From Acinetobacter soli (GTDB lineage: Bacteria; Pseudomonadota; Gammaproteobacteria; Pseudomonadales; Moraxellaceae), in NCBI RefSeq assembly GCF_000760595.1, contig NZ_BBNM01000005.1, forward strand, positions 1-64,000: a stretch of 64,000 nt of DNA. The letters are read 5' to 3'. Made by a program: the position numbers and the translations under genes. The notes beneath the pieces are model-generated. The model saw nothing but the letters and a program-made list of their open reading frames with translations. It did not search any database and was not told where the DNA came from. Of the stretch, positions 53,393-62,606 are shown one piece after another (positions within the stretch are counted from its first letter, which is position 1; each line of letters begins with the position of its first letter).

Positions 53393-54286
53393 TTGATGAT
53401 AAAGCGTGAAATTCTAAAAAAATGGTATAAATACCAACAAAAAAAACAAGATAAAACTTTTGATTCTCACTGGTATATGCGTTTTGGCTGGTTAACGCAG
53501 CCCTTTTCAGGTTTAGATCAACTTAATGATCTGTTTGAGATCCACTCCCCTCGCCGCTTTACTTTTGCAGACAGTTTCTATGCCGAAGAAGATGGCCGTC
53601 ATTTTATTTTTTTTGAAGAAGTCGACGATCAGCATCCAGTAGGATTCTTGTCTGTCTTAGAGGTATTTAAAGATGGCACATATACCGAACCGACCACCAT
53701 ATTAAAACTGGATTATCATCTTTCTTATCCCTGTGTTTTTAAAATAGATCATGACTGGTACATGATTCCAGAGACGTCAGCCAATAAGACCATAGAGCTT
53801 TGGAAGTGTGTGCAGTTTCCACTTAGATGGGAAAAACACTCAAATATTCTGCAAGATATTGAAGCCGTTGATAGCACGCCTTTTTATCATGACGGTATGT
53901 GGTACTTGTTTACCTCTACTCGACGTCACTGTAAGAAGTTTGGCGATCGTTTAGATATATTTTTCACACAAGATATCCTTAAGCCTGAATGGAAAGAACA
54001 TCCAAGTAATCCAGTATGTAAAGGTAGTCAACAGTTTCGCATGGCAGGCAAACCCTTTTATTATCAAGGTCAATTGGTTCGACCAAGTCAAGATTCACTT
54101 AAGCGTTATGGTGGAAATATCGAGTTAAAAGCGATTACTCAATTGAGCCCAACCAGTTATCAGGAACAATGCTTAGCAGTCATTTTGCCAGACTGGAACA
54201 CAATGGATGACGGTTGTCATACAATTAATTATGAAAATGGATTTGTGGTCTTAGATTCAATCCGCCTCTCCGCTAAAACCTATTAA
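53393..54286 (+). CDS. ghy: Ghy-like protein (beta-propeller, GINT1_N/GH43-like fold)
   Basis: 297 residues, cytosolic. The repeated pattern of aromatic/acidic turns (ADSFYAEEDGRHFIFFEEV, YPCVFKIDHDWYMIPETS, DSTPFYHDGMWYLFTSTR, RMAGKPFYYQGQLVRPSQD, GGNIELKAI) is that of a five-bladed propeller like the GINT1 N-terminal domain found in bacterial polysaccharide clusters. In A. baumannii OC loci a gene at this place is named ghy (glycosyl hydrolase). It is the only plus-strand gene inside the minus-strand cluster. Its stop shares the TTAA of the convergent gtrOC4 stop. Whether it hydrolyses or transfers a sugar is unknown. Confidence 0.75.
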   Translation: MMIKREILKKWYKYQQKKQDKTFDSHWYMRFGWLTQPFSGLDQLNDLFEIHSPRRFTFADSFYAEEDGRHFIFFEEVDDQHPVGFLSVLEVFKDGTYTEPTTILKLDYHLSYPCVFKIDHDWYMIPETSANKTIELWKCVQFPLRWEKHSNILQDIEAVDSTPFYHDGMWYLFTSTRRHCKKFGDRLDIFFTQDILKPEWKEHPSNPVCKGSQQFRMAGKPFYYQGQLVRPSQDSLKRYGGNIELKAITQLSPTSYQEQCLAVILPDWNTMDDGCHTINYENGFVVLDSIRLSAKTY

Positions 54287-55317
54287 TTTACCAGCAGATT
54301 CTCATAAATACTGAGCGTCTGCTTTGCCATTGCTGCAACTGTCAATTCTGCCTTGGCTTTTGCATACAAAGGGCTAAAGTCGTTTTGAGCCTCAGGTTGA
54401 AGCGCACATTTAATCGCTTTTTCCAAACCTTGGGCATCTCCAATTTCTGCCAAATATTGCTCTGGTAACCACTCAACCACACCATTCACTTTGGTTGAAG
54501 CCATGACCTTATCTGCTTGTAAGGCTTCAACCATCACCAGTGGAAAACCTTCACGATCTGATGACAAGACCACAACATCTGCCAGTTGAATCAGTTCTCT
54601 AGCATCAGTTCTAAAACCTAAAAAAGCCACTTTACTTTGCAGCCCTAAAGTCTCAATCTGCTTTTCTAAGTCATCTCTAAGTGACCCATCCCCCACAATC
54701 CATAAATTCGCATCAATGTTTTGCATAGATTGAATCAATAGGCTGATATTCTTAACAGGTTCCAATCGACCAATACACATCACTATTTTTTTTGTAGTAT
54801 CAAGATCAGGAAAGGTTGATTGAATGCTCTGCATTAAAGCCTGTTTTTTGTCTGTTTTTAATAGCGACTGAGGATAAACTCCATTATAAACCACATGAAC
54901 TTTATTATTTGGAATATCCTGAGCTAAAGCCTGACTGACGGCAATCACCGCATCTCCAACCAAGTAAGCAGATTTATTTTTTTTAGTTCCATGAATCGTA
55001 GTGACTACTTTTATATTTATCAAAAAAGATCGAATTCGTGAAATCAGTTCCCCCGCTTTACCTGCTTGTGCATGAACAATATCAGGTTGAATCTGTTGAA
55101 TCAGTGATTTCAGTTGCCAAAGTAGAAAAATGTTCCAGCGACTACGTGCAAAGTCCACAGCATGGAATTTGACATTTGAATTAAACTTTTCTGCATAGCA
55201 AGGATGTGCAATAACATGCACCTCCTGACTCAACGCCAACTCATTGGACAGATTAAACGTATGCTGCTCTAAGCCCCCCAATCCGCCACTCGTTGCCAAT
55301 ATCTGAACAATTTTCAT
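54283..55317 (-). CDS. gtrOC4: Glycosyltransferase family 4 of the OC locus
   Basis: 344 residues from the ATG at 55317; a TTG two codons earlier is possible. GT-B fold: ATSGGLGGLEQHTFNLSNEL at the start, PDIVHAQAGKAGELISR, then the nucleotide-sugar site MCIGRLEPVKNISLLIQSM, LWIVGDGSLRDDLE, and SSDREGFPLVMVEALQ with the conserved E-x7-E. It adds a sugar to the growing core oligosaccharide on the cytosolic face. It is 11 bp behind gtrOC3. The gtrOC name comes from its position in the locus, not from a sequence search. Confidence 0.82.
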   Translation of the reverse strand: MKIVQILATSGGLGGLEQHTFNLSNELALSQEVHVIAHPCYAEKFNSNVKFHAVDFARSRWNIFLLWQLKSLIQQIQPDIVHAQAGKAGELISRIRSFLINIKVVTTIHGTKKNKSAYLVGDAVIAVSQALAQDIPNNKVHVVYNGVYPQSLLKTDKKQALMQSIQSTFPDLDTTKKIVMCIGRLEPVKNISLLIQSMQNIDANLWIVGDGSLRDDLEKQIETLGLQSKVAFLGFRTDARELIQLADVVVLSSDREGFPLVMVEALQADKVMASTKVNGVVEWLPEQYLAEIGDAQGLEKAIKCALQPEAQNDFSPLYAKAKAELTVAAMAKQTLSIYENLLVN

Positions 55318-55328
55318 TATCAACCTAC

Positions 55329-56096
55329 TTATTTATTGTCTTTATTCATGCTTTGCTCAAATAATTTGGCTTCTTTTAAAAAAGCATAAAAGGCATTGAC
55401 CATGCTGTTAACAAAACCGCGCCAGCCATTCAGAAAGCTACGACGGATAAAATACGACTTAATAAACGTCATCGGCATCACCAATACCAGTTTTGCCAAA
55501 CTAGGGGATTTACCTTTTTGGAATTTTTCGGCGGCTTTTAAGTTGGAGTATTGATTATTTTTCTCTACTTTGACGAAAATACTCGACTCACCAAAATGAT
55601 AAATATCATGCACGGCACGGCGAGATTCACCCTCTACAATCACATTTTCATGGACTTTATTGGCCAGATCATAATACCCTTTGGCCTTGCGAAAGAAACG
55701 CACCTTGGCATGTTTCTTGGTATGTTTACTATTCGGTACACCCAAAAACACATCGTTAATCGGCGTTATTAAGGCATCAAGCTGGTTATGCTGAATCACC
55801 TCAGCAATTTCCTGCTTTAACCCTTCAGAAAGTACTTCGTCGCCGTCTAAATTCAATACCCAATCATTGCGACATTTGGCTAAAGCCAAACTTTTTTGAC
55901 CCGCATAGCCCTGCCAGTCCTGATGCTCAATGTGCACATTATCAAACTGCTGTGCAATGGCATAGGTAGCATCGGTACTGCCCGAATCTAAAATAATGAC
56001 TTCATCAAAATCTTGCACACTTTGCAAGGTCTTGAATAACCACGCCTCACAATTGAGGGTCACGATATACACACTACACGCAATTTTAGGGATCAT
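55329..56096 (-). CDS. gtrOC3: Glycosyltransferase family 2, WaaE-like
   Basis: 255 residues. GT2 motifs: SVYIVTLNCEAWLFKTLQSV, VIILDSGSTDATYAIA, and the metal motif LNLDGDEVLS. The second half (KVRFFRKAKGYYDLANKVHENVIV, GESRRAVHDIYHFGE) matches the WaaE/KdtX family that adds a glucose to the inner core heptose or Kdo. A hydrophobic C-terminal helix suggests membrane association. The start overlaps pda1 by 4 bp. Confidence 0.88.
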   Translation of the reverse strand: MIPKIACSVYIVTLNCEAWLFKTLQSVQDFDEVIILDSGSTDATYAIAQQFDNVHIEHQDWQGYAGQKSLALAKCRNDWVLNLDGDEVLSEGLKQEIAEVIQHNQLDALITPINDVFLGVPNSKHTKKHAKVRFFRKAKGYYDLANKVHENVIVEGESRRAVHDIYHFGESSIFVKVEKNNQYSNLKAAEKFQKGKSPSLAKLVLVMPMTFIKSYFIRRSFLNGWRGFVNSMVNAFYAFLKEAKLFEQSMNKDNK

Positions 56097-56848
56097 AATT
56101 TATAGCGTCCTTTGGCAAGCGCAATGCGCATTTGCAGGGCATTCATTGCGCCGTGGGTACTCACGCGGGGAATATTAAATGGATGCGCTGGATCATACGG
56201 CTCGATCTTTTTACGTGTAGACACGGCATTTTTAAAGCCAATCTTACGGGCCATCTGTTGATGCTTTTCATTAAAACGGCCAAATGGATAGGCAAAACTC
56301 GGACATGCTCCTACTAGCGTCTCTACATCCTGTTTGGAATGCAGCATTTCCTGATAGGCCGTTTCATCATCGAGTTTTAATAAATTCACATGATGCTGCG
56401 TGTGTGCCCCAAACTCGATAAAACCTGATCGAGCCATCTCCTGCACCTGATCGACGGTCAATGCCTCAATGCCTTCAATCTGGGTTGCCAGATAGATCGT
56501 CGCTTTGGCTTGATATTTTTTTAAGAGTGGATAGGCATAAACGTAATTATCCATAAAGCCATCATCGAAGCTCAGGGCCACTACATTTTTTTGCTCACGA
56601 TATTGCTCAAGTTCAGATACAAAGCAAAATACCGCATTTTTTTTCACCAGCAGTTGCAGCAGTTGCTCAAACTTTTCGGGTGGCATATTCATTCCCGAGG
56701 CTTGGGCATGTGGTGTGACCTGATGTAGCATCACGATGCGGGGTAACTTATTGGAGCGAAATGGCAACCAAAATGTGTAGTTACCTAGTACGTAAAGCAA
56801 GGCGGCCAAAATGACCAAACCGATGATGATATACAACAACCACATCAT
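56093..56848 (-). CDS. pda1: Polysaccharide deacetylase of the OC locus
   Basis: 251 residues. An N-terminal hydrophobic anchor (about 3-22) is followed by a NodB homology domain: SFDDGFMDN (93-101, motif 1), HTQHH with H149 and H153 as metal ligands (motif 2), and FAYPFGRFNEK (motif 3). It removes N-acetyl groups from amino sugars, here probably GlcNAc of the outer core, on the periplasmic side. It overlaps gtrOC3 by 4 bp and gtrOC2 by 4 bp, so it is expressed with them. Confidence 0.9.
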   Translation of the reverse strand: MMWLLYIIIGLVILAALLYVLGNYTFWLPFRSNKLPRIVMLHQVTPHAQASGMNMPPEKFEQLLQLLVKKNAVFCFVSELEQYREQKNVVALSFDDGFMDNYVYAYPLLKKYQAKATIYLATQIEGIEALTVDQVQEMARSGFIEFGAHTQHHVNLLKLDDETAYQEMLHSKQDVETLVGACPSFAYPFGRFNEKHQQMARKIGFKNAVSTRKKIEPYDPAHPFNIPRVSTHGAMNALQMRIALAKGRYKL

Positions 56849-57873
56849 ATATAAACCTCATGTGACCATTCATACGCTTCGGTCAGGGGCTGGCGGAACG
56901 TCACTTCCAGCATGTACTGCGTAATTCGTTTACTACTAAAGCTTTGGCGTGTTCGCTGCCAGCCGGCACGTGCAATCTGTGCGGCTTGATCTGGATGCTG
57001 ATCATAAAACTGAATTTTTTTAGCCAGATCAAACTGATCATCAAAATACACCACATGCTGGTCGGTATATAAATGCTCAAAACCCGGAATACGCGGACTA
57101 AAGGTCAATAAGCCATTGCCGGTCAGTTGCACAATGCGGTCGGAGCTGTACAAGGTGACATCATTTCGGCGCGAATAGTTCAGCCCCATTTTCGACTCTG
57201 ACAACACTTGATAATAGGCTTTACCATAGACTCCCGGCTGATCAAAGCAGCCATAGTACTGATAATTGACTTGGGCCTGCGTCAGTGCATTGGCCAGATC
57301 TTTCAAGAATTTTTCGCGCTCAGGTTCTTTGTACACCACACCACAAAAAATAAAGGTCTTGTCAGTATTTTGATTTTCAAATTGTACTAATGTTTCAACA
57401 TTATGATGCCCAATATTAGGCATATACCCCACATTTAAATGCGGCTGTTTCAGTTTTTGTAGGTATGTGCCACCCGTGGTACAAAATATCGCATCAAGAT
57501 ACGGCGAAAAAGCACGAATAAAATCAAGCTTATGTTCTAGATACAATGGATCGACATACCAAAAGGCAATTTTGGTCTCTGGATATTGCTGTTTGATCTG
57601 CTTAAGCACTTCAGGGCTCATCAGGTCGCTGTGCCCGATCAATACCAAATCAGGCTCCAGATTATTCACGATTTTTAGAATTTCTTTATTGGCCCAACTG
57701 GCACCTAATTTTTTTGTTTTAAAAATTGTGCCCATGCGCGCCATGTCACGAAAACTAAAATCGTAAACAAAATGTCCATTTTCTACCAGTCCCGCCGAAA
57801 TTTTACGATCGGTACAGTAGAAATGCGCGCCTTGCTTGTTAAAACCAAAATTTGCAATATGCAATATTTTCAT
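56845..57873 (-). CDS. gtrOC2: Glycosyltransferase of the OC locus (CgeB/GT1-like)
   Basis: 342 residues from the ATG at 57873; the upstream frame to 57927 runs into gtrOC1. GT-B-type protein. MKILHIANFGFNKQGAHFY at the start, PDLVLIGHSDLMSPEVLKQI, FWYVDPLYLEHKLDFIRAFSPYLDAIFCTTG, then the C-terminal SKMGLNYSRRNDV, SDRIVQLTGNGLLTFSPRIPG and DDQFDLAKKIQFY as in CgeB-like glycosyltransferases. It adds a sugar to the core. It is coupled to pda1 by a 4-bp overlap and starts 4 bp after gtrOC1 ends. Confidence 0.85.
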   Translation of the reverse strand: MKILHIANFGFNKQGAHFYCTDRKISAGLVENGHFVYDFSFRDMARMGTIFKTKKLGASWANKEILKIVNNLEPDLVLIGHSDLMSPEVLKQIKQQYPETKIAFWYVDPLYLEHKLDFIRAFSPYLDAIFCTTGGTYLQKLKQPHLNVGYMPNIGHHNVETLVQFENQNTDKTFIFCGVVYKEPEREKFLKDLANALTQAQVNYQYYGCFDQPGVYGKAYYQVLSESKMGLNYSRRNDVTLYSSDRIVQLTGNGLLTFSPRIPGFEHLYTDQHVVYFDDQFDLAKKIQFYDQHPDQAAQIARAGWQRTRQSFSSKRITQYMLEVTFRQPLTEAYEWSHEVYI

Positions 57874-57877
57874 TAAC

Positions 57878-58765
57878 TTAAGAACTCGATAAGCCCAAAA
57901 TTTGAGATGCCACCCGATCGGCTTCACTCAGTGGAGCAGCATGATGCAGTAGACGAATAACATCCGTAATCTGATCATGTGCCAGTTGATCGATCATGTC
58001 CGTGATTCTATCAGATTTCAGCCGGTCAATTGCAATCACCCCCACGCGACACCCAGCAGTTTGGGCTTCAAAGATCATCGAGACACTGTCTTCGGTCACA
58101 TAAACCGTATCGGCCAGTTGCATTTGCTCAAAGATCCAGCCTTGCGGCGTACGCTCCACCGGATAAATATCTAATCGCGCTGCATAGGATTGTTGGCCCA
58201 GATGTGCCAGAAAATTTTCAGGGGTACGACGCGATGTGGTCAAGATGACGCTCGATTGTGGATGCTGCTGCACAATCTGTTCAATGGCTTTGAGTACCTG
58301 CGCCTCGTTCCATTGATGGCGTTTAGAACTTCCACCGAGTGCAATCAGAATGCGTCCAGTGATATGACGCTGCTCATTTTGAAGCGGATTAAGTGCCCCT
58401 TGAGTGACCAATACATGCGGCGATGCTGCAACACCATCATGTGCTGGCACAACGGTGTAATCAAAACATGATATAGGCAGACTCGGCTTCATCAAAATGA
58501 TGGTTTTGGCTTTTGGATAAATTTTCCCCAGCAACCATACCCGTAAATGTGTATGACTGCCCACCCCTACAATATAATCTGGTGCGTGTTCAAGATATGA
58601 CAACCGATGCGTCCAGAATGCGTAAATTAATGAAAGCACGGATAACTGATCGAGTGGCAATTCTTGTAACTGTGCATGTGGCACCTTGCGCTTAATCGCA
58701 CCAAACAATCCCAGTGCCTGTGATCGATGCCCTGCTTTACCGTCACTCACGTACACAATCTGCAT
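57878..58765 (-). CDS. gtrOC1: ELM1-family glycosyltransferase of the OC locus
   Basis: 295 residues from the ATG at 58765 (MQIVYVSDGKAG). Belongs to the family named after mitochondrial fission protein ELM1 (PF06258), whose bacterial members resemble MurG-type glycosyltransferases. Seen: GHRSQALGLFGAI, LMKPSLP with VPAHDGV, ILIALGGSSKRHQWN, SVILTTSRRTPENF, and YVTEDSVSMIFEAQTAGCRVG (donor-site motif). It is the first gene of the OC locus counting from ilvE and is conserved there in A. baumannii. It lies right behind the ilvE terminator. Confidence 0.85.
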   Translation of the reverse strand: MQIVYVSDGKAGHRSQALGLFGAIKRKVPHAQLQELPLDQLSVLSLIYAFWTHRLSYLEHAPDYIVGVGSHTHLRVWLLGKIYPKAKTIILMKPSLPISCFDYTVVPAHDGVAASPHVLVTQGALNPLQNEQRHITGRILIALGGSSKRHQWNEAQVLKAIEQIVQQHPQSSVILTTSRRTPENFLAHLGQQSYAARLDIYPVERTPQGWIFEQMQLADTVYVTEDSVSMIFEAQTAGCRVGVIAIDRLKSDRITDMIDQLAHDQITDVIRLLHHAAPLSEADRVASQILGLSSS

Positions 58766-58789
58766 ATCTGAATTATCCAAAACCACAAA

Positions 58790-58817
58790 AAAAGGCGAAA
58801 CTTTCGTTTCGCCTTGA
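58790..58817 (-). terminator. Rho-independent terminator after ilvE
   Basis: AAGGCGAAAC/GTTTCGCCTT, ten pairs with a GAAA loop on the minus strand and T7. It separates ilvE from the OC locus. Confidence 0.92.
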
Positions 58818-58832
58818 TCTTAACTGATTCGC

Positions 58833-59759
58833 TTACTTCACGTAAGTTAACCAGTGTTCATATTTTGGATTTTTACCCTGAACCGCATCAAAGAAGGTTT
58901 TCTGGATTTCTGTGGTAATTGGGCCACGGCATCCTTCACCAATTTCACGGTCATCGTATTCACGAATTGGCGTCACTTCTGCGGCAGTACCAGTAAAGAA
59001 CGCTTCATCGGCAATGTAGAATTCGTCACGGGTGATACGGCGCTCAACCACGTCATAACCTAAGTCTTTGGCAATAGTAATGACTGTTTGACGTGTAATA
59101 CCATCTAACGCACCGCCTGCGATATCTGGGGTATGCAGCACGCCATCTTTTACCAAGAATACGTTTTCACCAGAACCCTGACACACATAGCCTTGTGGGT
59201 CCATCAACATCGCTTCGTCATAACCTGAATGCGCGACTTCCTGATGTGCAAGAATCGACAAGGTATAGTTACCTGACGCTTTGGCTTTACACATGGTCAC
59301 GTTAGGATGATGGTGCGTAAACGATGATGTTTTCACACGAATCCCTTTCGCCATTGCTTCTTCGCCAAGGTAAGCACCCCAGCTCCATGCCGCAACAGCA
59401 GCATGAATAGTATTGTCGGTTGCAGCGATACCCAGTTTTTCAGAACCGATCCAGATCAGTGGACGTAAGTAGCATGATGCGAGCTTGTTTTCACGTACAA
59501 CATCAATTTGTGCCTGTTCAAGCGTTGCTTGATCAAATGGCACTTTCATTTGATAAATTTTTGCTGAATTTAACAAACGTTTTGTATGCTCTTTAAGACG
59601 GAAAATTGCTGTGCCTTGAGGCGTTTCATAGGCACGGACACCCTCAAACACACCCATACTGTAATGTAGTGTATGAGTTAAGACGTGGATTTTTGCATCA
59701 CGCCAGTCGATTAATTGTCCATCTTGCCAAATAAAACCATCACGATCAGCCAAATTCAT
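58833..59759 (-). CDS. ilvE: Branched-chain amino acid aminotransferase
   Basis: 308 residues from the ATG at 59759 (MNLADRDGF); an ATG nine bases earlier is possible. PLP fold type IV transaminase for Leu, Ile and Val. The PLP lysine is K160 in KAKASGNYTLS. YSMGVFEGVRAYET near the start, EAMLMDPQGYVCQGSGENVFLV, and the TGTAAEVTPI phosphate loop are all intact. It is separated from glnE by 28 bp. In Acinetobacter it marks the second boundary of the OC locus. Confidence 0.97.
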   Translation of the reverse strand: MNLADRDGFIWQDGQLIDWRDAKIHVLTHTLHYSMGVFEGVRAYETPQGTAIFRLKEHTKRLLNSAKIYQMKVPFDQATLEQAQIDVVRENKLASCYLRPLIWIGSEKLGIAATDNTIHAAVAAWSWGAYLGEEAMAKGIRVKTSSFTHHHPNVTMCKAKASGNYTLSILAHQEVAHSGYDEAMLMDPQGYVCQGSGENVFLVKDGVLHTPDIAGGALDGITRQTVITIAKDLGYDVVERRITRDEFYIADEAFFTGTAAEVTPIREYDDREIGEGCRGPITTEIQKTFFDAVQGKNPKYEHWLTYVK

Positions 59760-59787
59760 GGCACACACTCCAAATTTTTTTACACAA

Positions 59788-62538
59788 TTATTTACTCTCC
59801 AACGCCATAAAATTTGCCGTTGGATCTATTAATCTTTGCCATAACTTGCAAACGATCACTCGGGTATCGTGCCAATCCGCAGCGTTCACTTGCATGGATT
59901 GATTTGCAAGTGCTAAACGGTGGCTCTCGGCTCGTTCGCTTAGATAAGCGTGTATTAATGCTGTGGCATCTTCACTGGATAAGCAGCCTGCTTGAGCAGC
60001 ATCTTCTAGAATTCTCACATTATCGGAAAAATGGGCGAGATCAGAATTCGACCCACTCCATGCTAGAACCACATACTGTGCCATAAATTCGATGTCAACG
60101 ATACCTCCCGCATCCTGTTTTAAATGAAAAATCCCATGTTTTTTTTGTTCATTTGATGAGCCTAGATGATCTTTCATCTTCTGACGCATTTTGAGCACTT
60201 CAGCGCGCACATGTGCTTCATCGCGCGGCTGAGTCAGAATCTGACAGCGAATCGCCTCAAACTTTTCGCGTAGTTCAGGCTCACCGGCAATCGAGCGTGC
60301 ACGAACCAGCGCTTGATGTTCCCAAAGCCATGCATTTTTAAGCTGATACTGCTCAAAGGCTTTTAGGCTCGTCACTAAAAGCCCGGCCTCTCCAGAAGGT
60401 CTGAGTCGCGTATCAATTTCATAAACACGACCATCAAGCGTTTGTGTGGTCATGTATGAGAGAAATTTCTGTGCCACCCGCATGGCAAACTCAAATCCGG
60501 TAATGGTTTTATTGCCATCAGTTTCGGCTTGCTCATCAAAAGAATGAATAAAGACCAGATCCAGATCTGAGCCATAACCCAGCTCAATGCCACCGAGCTT
60601 GCCATAGCCTATTACGGCAAATCCTAAATGATCGGCTGAGCAGCGGTTACCCGTAACATCTTGTGGATAGCCGTGTTTTTTAGCCACGGTCTGATATGAC
60701 AGTTGCAGTGTGGCCGCCACACTGACTTCTGCAATATCGGTCAATGCATCAGAAACTTTCATGAGTGGACTTTCAGCCAGCACATCACTGGCTGCCACAG
60801 TCAGGACATTGCTTTTCTTAAACAAGCGCAATACCTGCATTTGTTCTTCGACTTGATCTAGCTCAATCCGTAATAGCTGCTGACGTAATGAGTCTTCAAG
60901 ATCTTGACGGGTAGGCAGACCAAAATCCATAGTCAAAAACTCATCGAGCAACACTGGATACTGGCTCAGTTCTTCACAGATCCATGGACTGACGGTAGCC
61001 ATTTTGACCAAACGCTGCATGGCACCGCGACTTTCCATCAACATGACCAGATAGACCGTCCGGCGCATAACCGACTCGACCAAAGGCATCAAACGCATCA
61101 AGGCCAGTTGAGGGTGTTCAGATTGTAAAATTGCCTCAATCAAGTATGGCCAAAAATCTTTTAAACGCTGTACAGCTTTCGCAGGTAGTTTTTTTAGGGC
61201 ATTACCGTGCCAAAACTCGTGAATTAAATTTTTAGATGCATCATCTAGCACTTCTGCAAGTCGCTGCTCAAGCTGTGTATCGGTCTGCTCAGGTGCTGTT
61301 ATTTCATCCTGAATCAAATGCTTAAATTGTTCGCTGACTTTTTCACGTTTGGTGTTGAGTGTATTTAAAAACGCATCCCAAGTCGGGTAATGCAAGGTAT
61401 CCAAAATACGCTGACGCAGCTCTGGATCATGTGGCAAAGATTGGGTTTGCTGATCATTCAAGGCCTGAATCGCATGTTCGACGCGTCTGAGAAACAGATA
61501 AGCATCTTCAAGTTGCACCACTGCCTCAGGCGTAAGTAGCCCGACTTGCCCAAGATGATGCAAACTTACCAAGCACTGCCGATCTTGCAGCTCACGCTTT
61601 GAACCGCCATAAATGAGCTGAAATACCTGAACAATAAACTCGACTTCGCGAATACCACCTGCTCCAAGCTTGATGTCATCGGCGATATTACGACGTGCGA
61701 CTTCACGCTCAATCATGCTTTTCATTTCACGCATGGCTTCAAATGCCGAATAGTCGACGTAACGACGAAATACAAAAGGCCGAGTCATCTCCATCAAATG
61801 TTCGCCATGAACGCCCCCACTGATAATACGGGCTTTGATCCACGCATAGCGCTCCCACTCGCGTCCGTGCTGAATCAAGTATTTTTCCAAGGCCACATGA
61901 CTAATCGCCAAGGCTGAGCCATCGCCCCACGGCCTTAAACGCATATCAACACGAAAAACAAAGCCATCTGCGGTGATATGATCGAGCAGATAAATGAGTT
62001 TTTGTCCCCACAAAATACAAAATTGCTGTACATCGATGGATTTTCTGCCCTGCGTTTCACCTTGTTCATCGAAGGCAAAAATCAGGTCGATATCACTAGA
62101 GAGATTAAGTTCTTGAGCACCTAGTTTGCCCATACCAATTACAATTAAATCTTGAACTTCACCAGAATAACCCAGCGGTTCGCCGTGCTTGGCCAGCAAA
62201 GGCCCTAATGCAAAGCGTTTAGCGGCACAAATACTGGCATCGGCAAAATCGGAGAGTTCGCGGGTGAGCGTGACCACATCGGTCTGTTGATTGGCATCTT
62301 GCCAGATCCAGCGAAACATCAAACGTGCACGAAGAATCCGCAGGCTTTTCATCCATGTGGCTTCGTCTTCAATACCCTCGAGTGTTTGTTCAACTGTTTG
62401 GAAAATATCGTCACGGGAAAGGTGAGCAGTAAACCGATCAAGTTGAAAGTCCTGCTCGAGAAAGGTGCGGTGTAATTCGAGCACGTGTTCTGCGTATTGA
62501 CTTGATCTTAAAGTTATTTGTAACTGCTCAGCATTCAT
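59788..62538 (-). CDS. glnE: Glutamine synthetase adenylyltransferase / adenylyl-removing enzyme
   Basis: 916-residue nitrogen-control enzyme that adds or removes AMP on glutamine synthetase in response to PII and glutamine. Two nucleotidyltransferase halves are seen: the first (deadenylylation) GMGKLGAQELNLSSDIDLIF with the acid pair at about 149-151, the second (adenylylation) GYGKLGGIELGYGSDLDLVF at about residue 650. PII-uridylyl-removing-like helical domains separate them. Length is slightly shorter than E. coli (946). ilvE follows on the same strand and is probably cotranscribed. Confidence 0.96.
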   Translation of the reverse strand: MNAEQLQITLRSSQYAEHVLELHRTFLEQDFQLDRFTAHLSRDDIFQTVEQTLEGIEDEATWMKSLRILRARLMFRWIWQDANQQTDVVTLTRELSDFADASICAAKRFALGPLLAKHGEPLGYSGEVQDLIVIGMGKLGAQELNLSSDIDLIFAFDEQGETQGRKSIDVQQFCILWGQKLIYLLDHITADGFVFRVDMRLRPWGDGSALAISHVALEKYLIQHGREWERYAWIKARIISGGVHGEHLMEMTRPFVFRRYVDYSAFEAMREMKSMIEREVARRNIADDIKLGAGGIREVEFIVQVFQLIYGGSKRELQDRQCLVSLHHLGQVGLLTPEAVVQLEDAYLFLRRVEHAIQALNDQQTQSLPHDPELRQRILDTLHYPTWDAFLNTLNTKREKVSEQFKHLIQDEITAPEQTDTQLEQRLAEVLDDASKNLIHEFWHGNALKKLPAKAVQRLKDFWPYLIEAILQSEHPQLALMRLMPLVESVMRRTVYLVMLMESRGAMQRLVKMATVSPWICEELSQYPVLLDEFLTMDFGLPTRQDLEDSLRQQLLRIELDQVEEQMQVLRLFKKSNVLTVAASDVLAESPLMKVSDALTDIAEVSVAATLQLSYQTVAKKHGYPQDVTGNRCSADHLGFAVIGYGKLGGIELGYGSDLDLVFIHSFDEQAETDGNKTITGFEFAMRVAQKFLSYMTTQTLDGRVYEIDTRLRPSGEAGLLVTSLKAFEQYQLKNAWLWEHQALVRARSIAGEPELREKFEAIRCQILTQPRDEAHVRAEVLKMRQKMKDHLGSSNEQKKHGIFHLKQDAGGIVDIEFMAQYVVLAWSGSNSDLAHFSDNVRILEDAAQAGCLSSEDATALIHAYLSERAESHRLALANQSMQVNAADWHDTRVIVCKLWQRLIDPTANFMALESK

Positions 62539-62606
62539 TGAATCAAACCTGCAACTTGATTGTTTGCATAGTTATAGCAGTTACATGCTAAAGATGGGAA
62601 ATCTAT

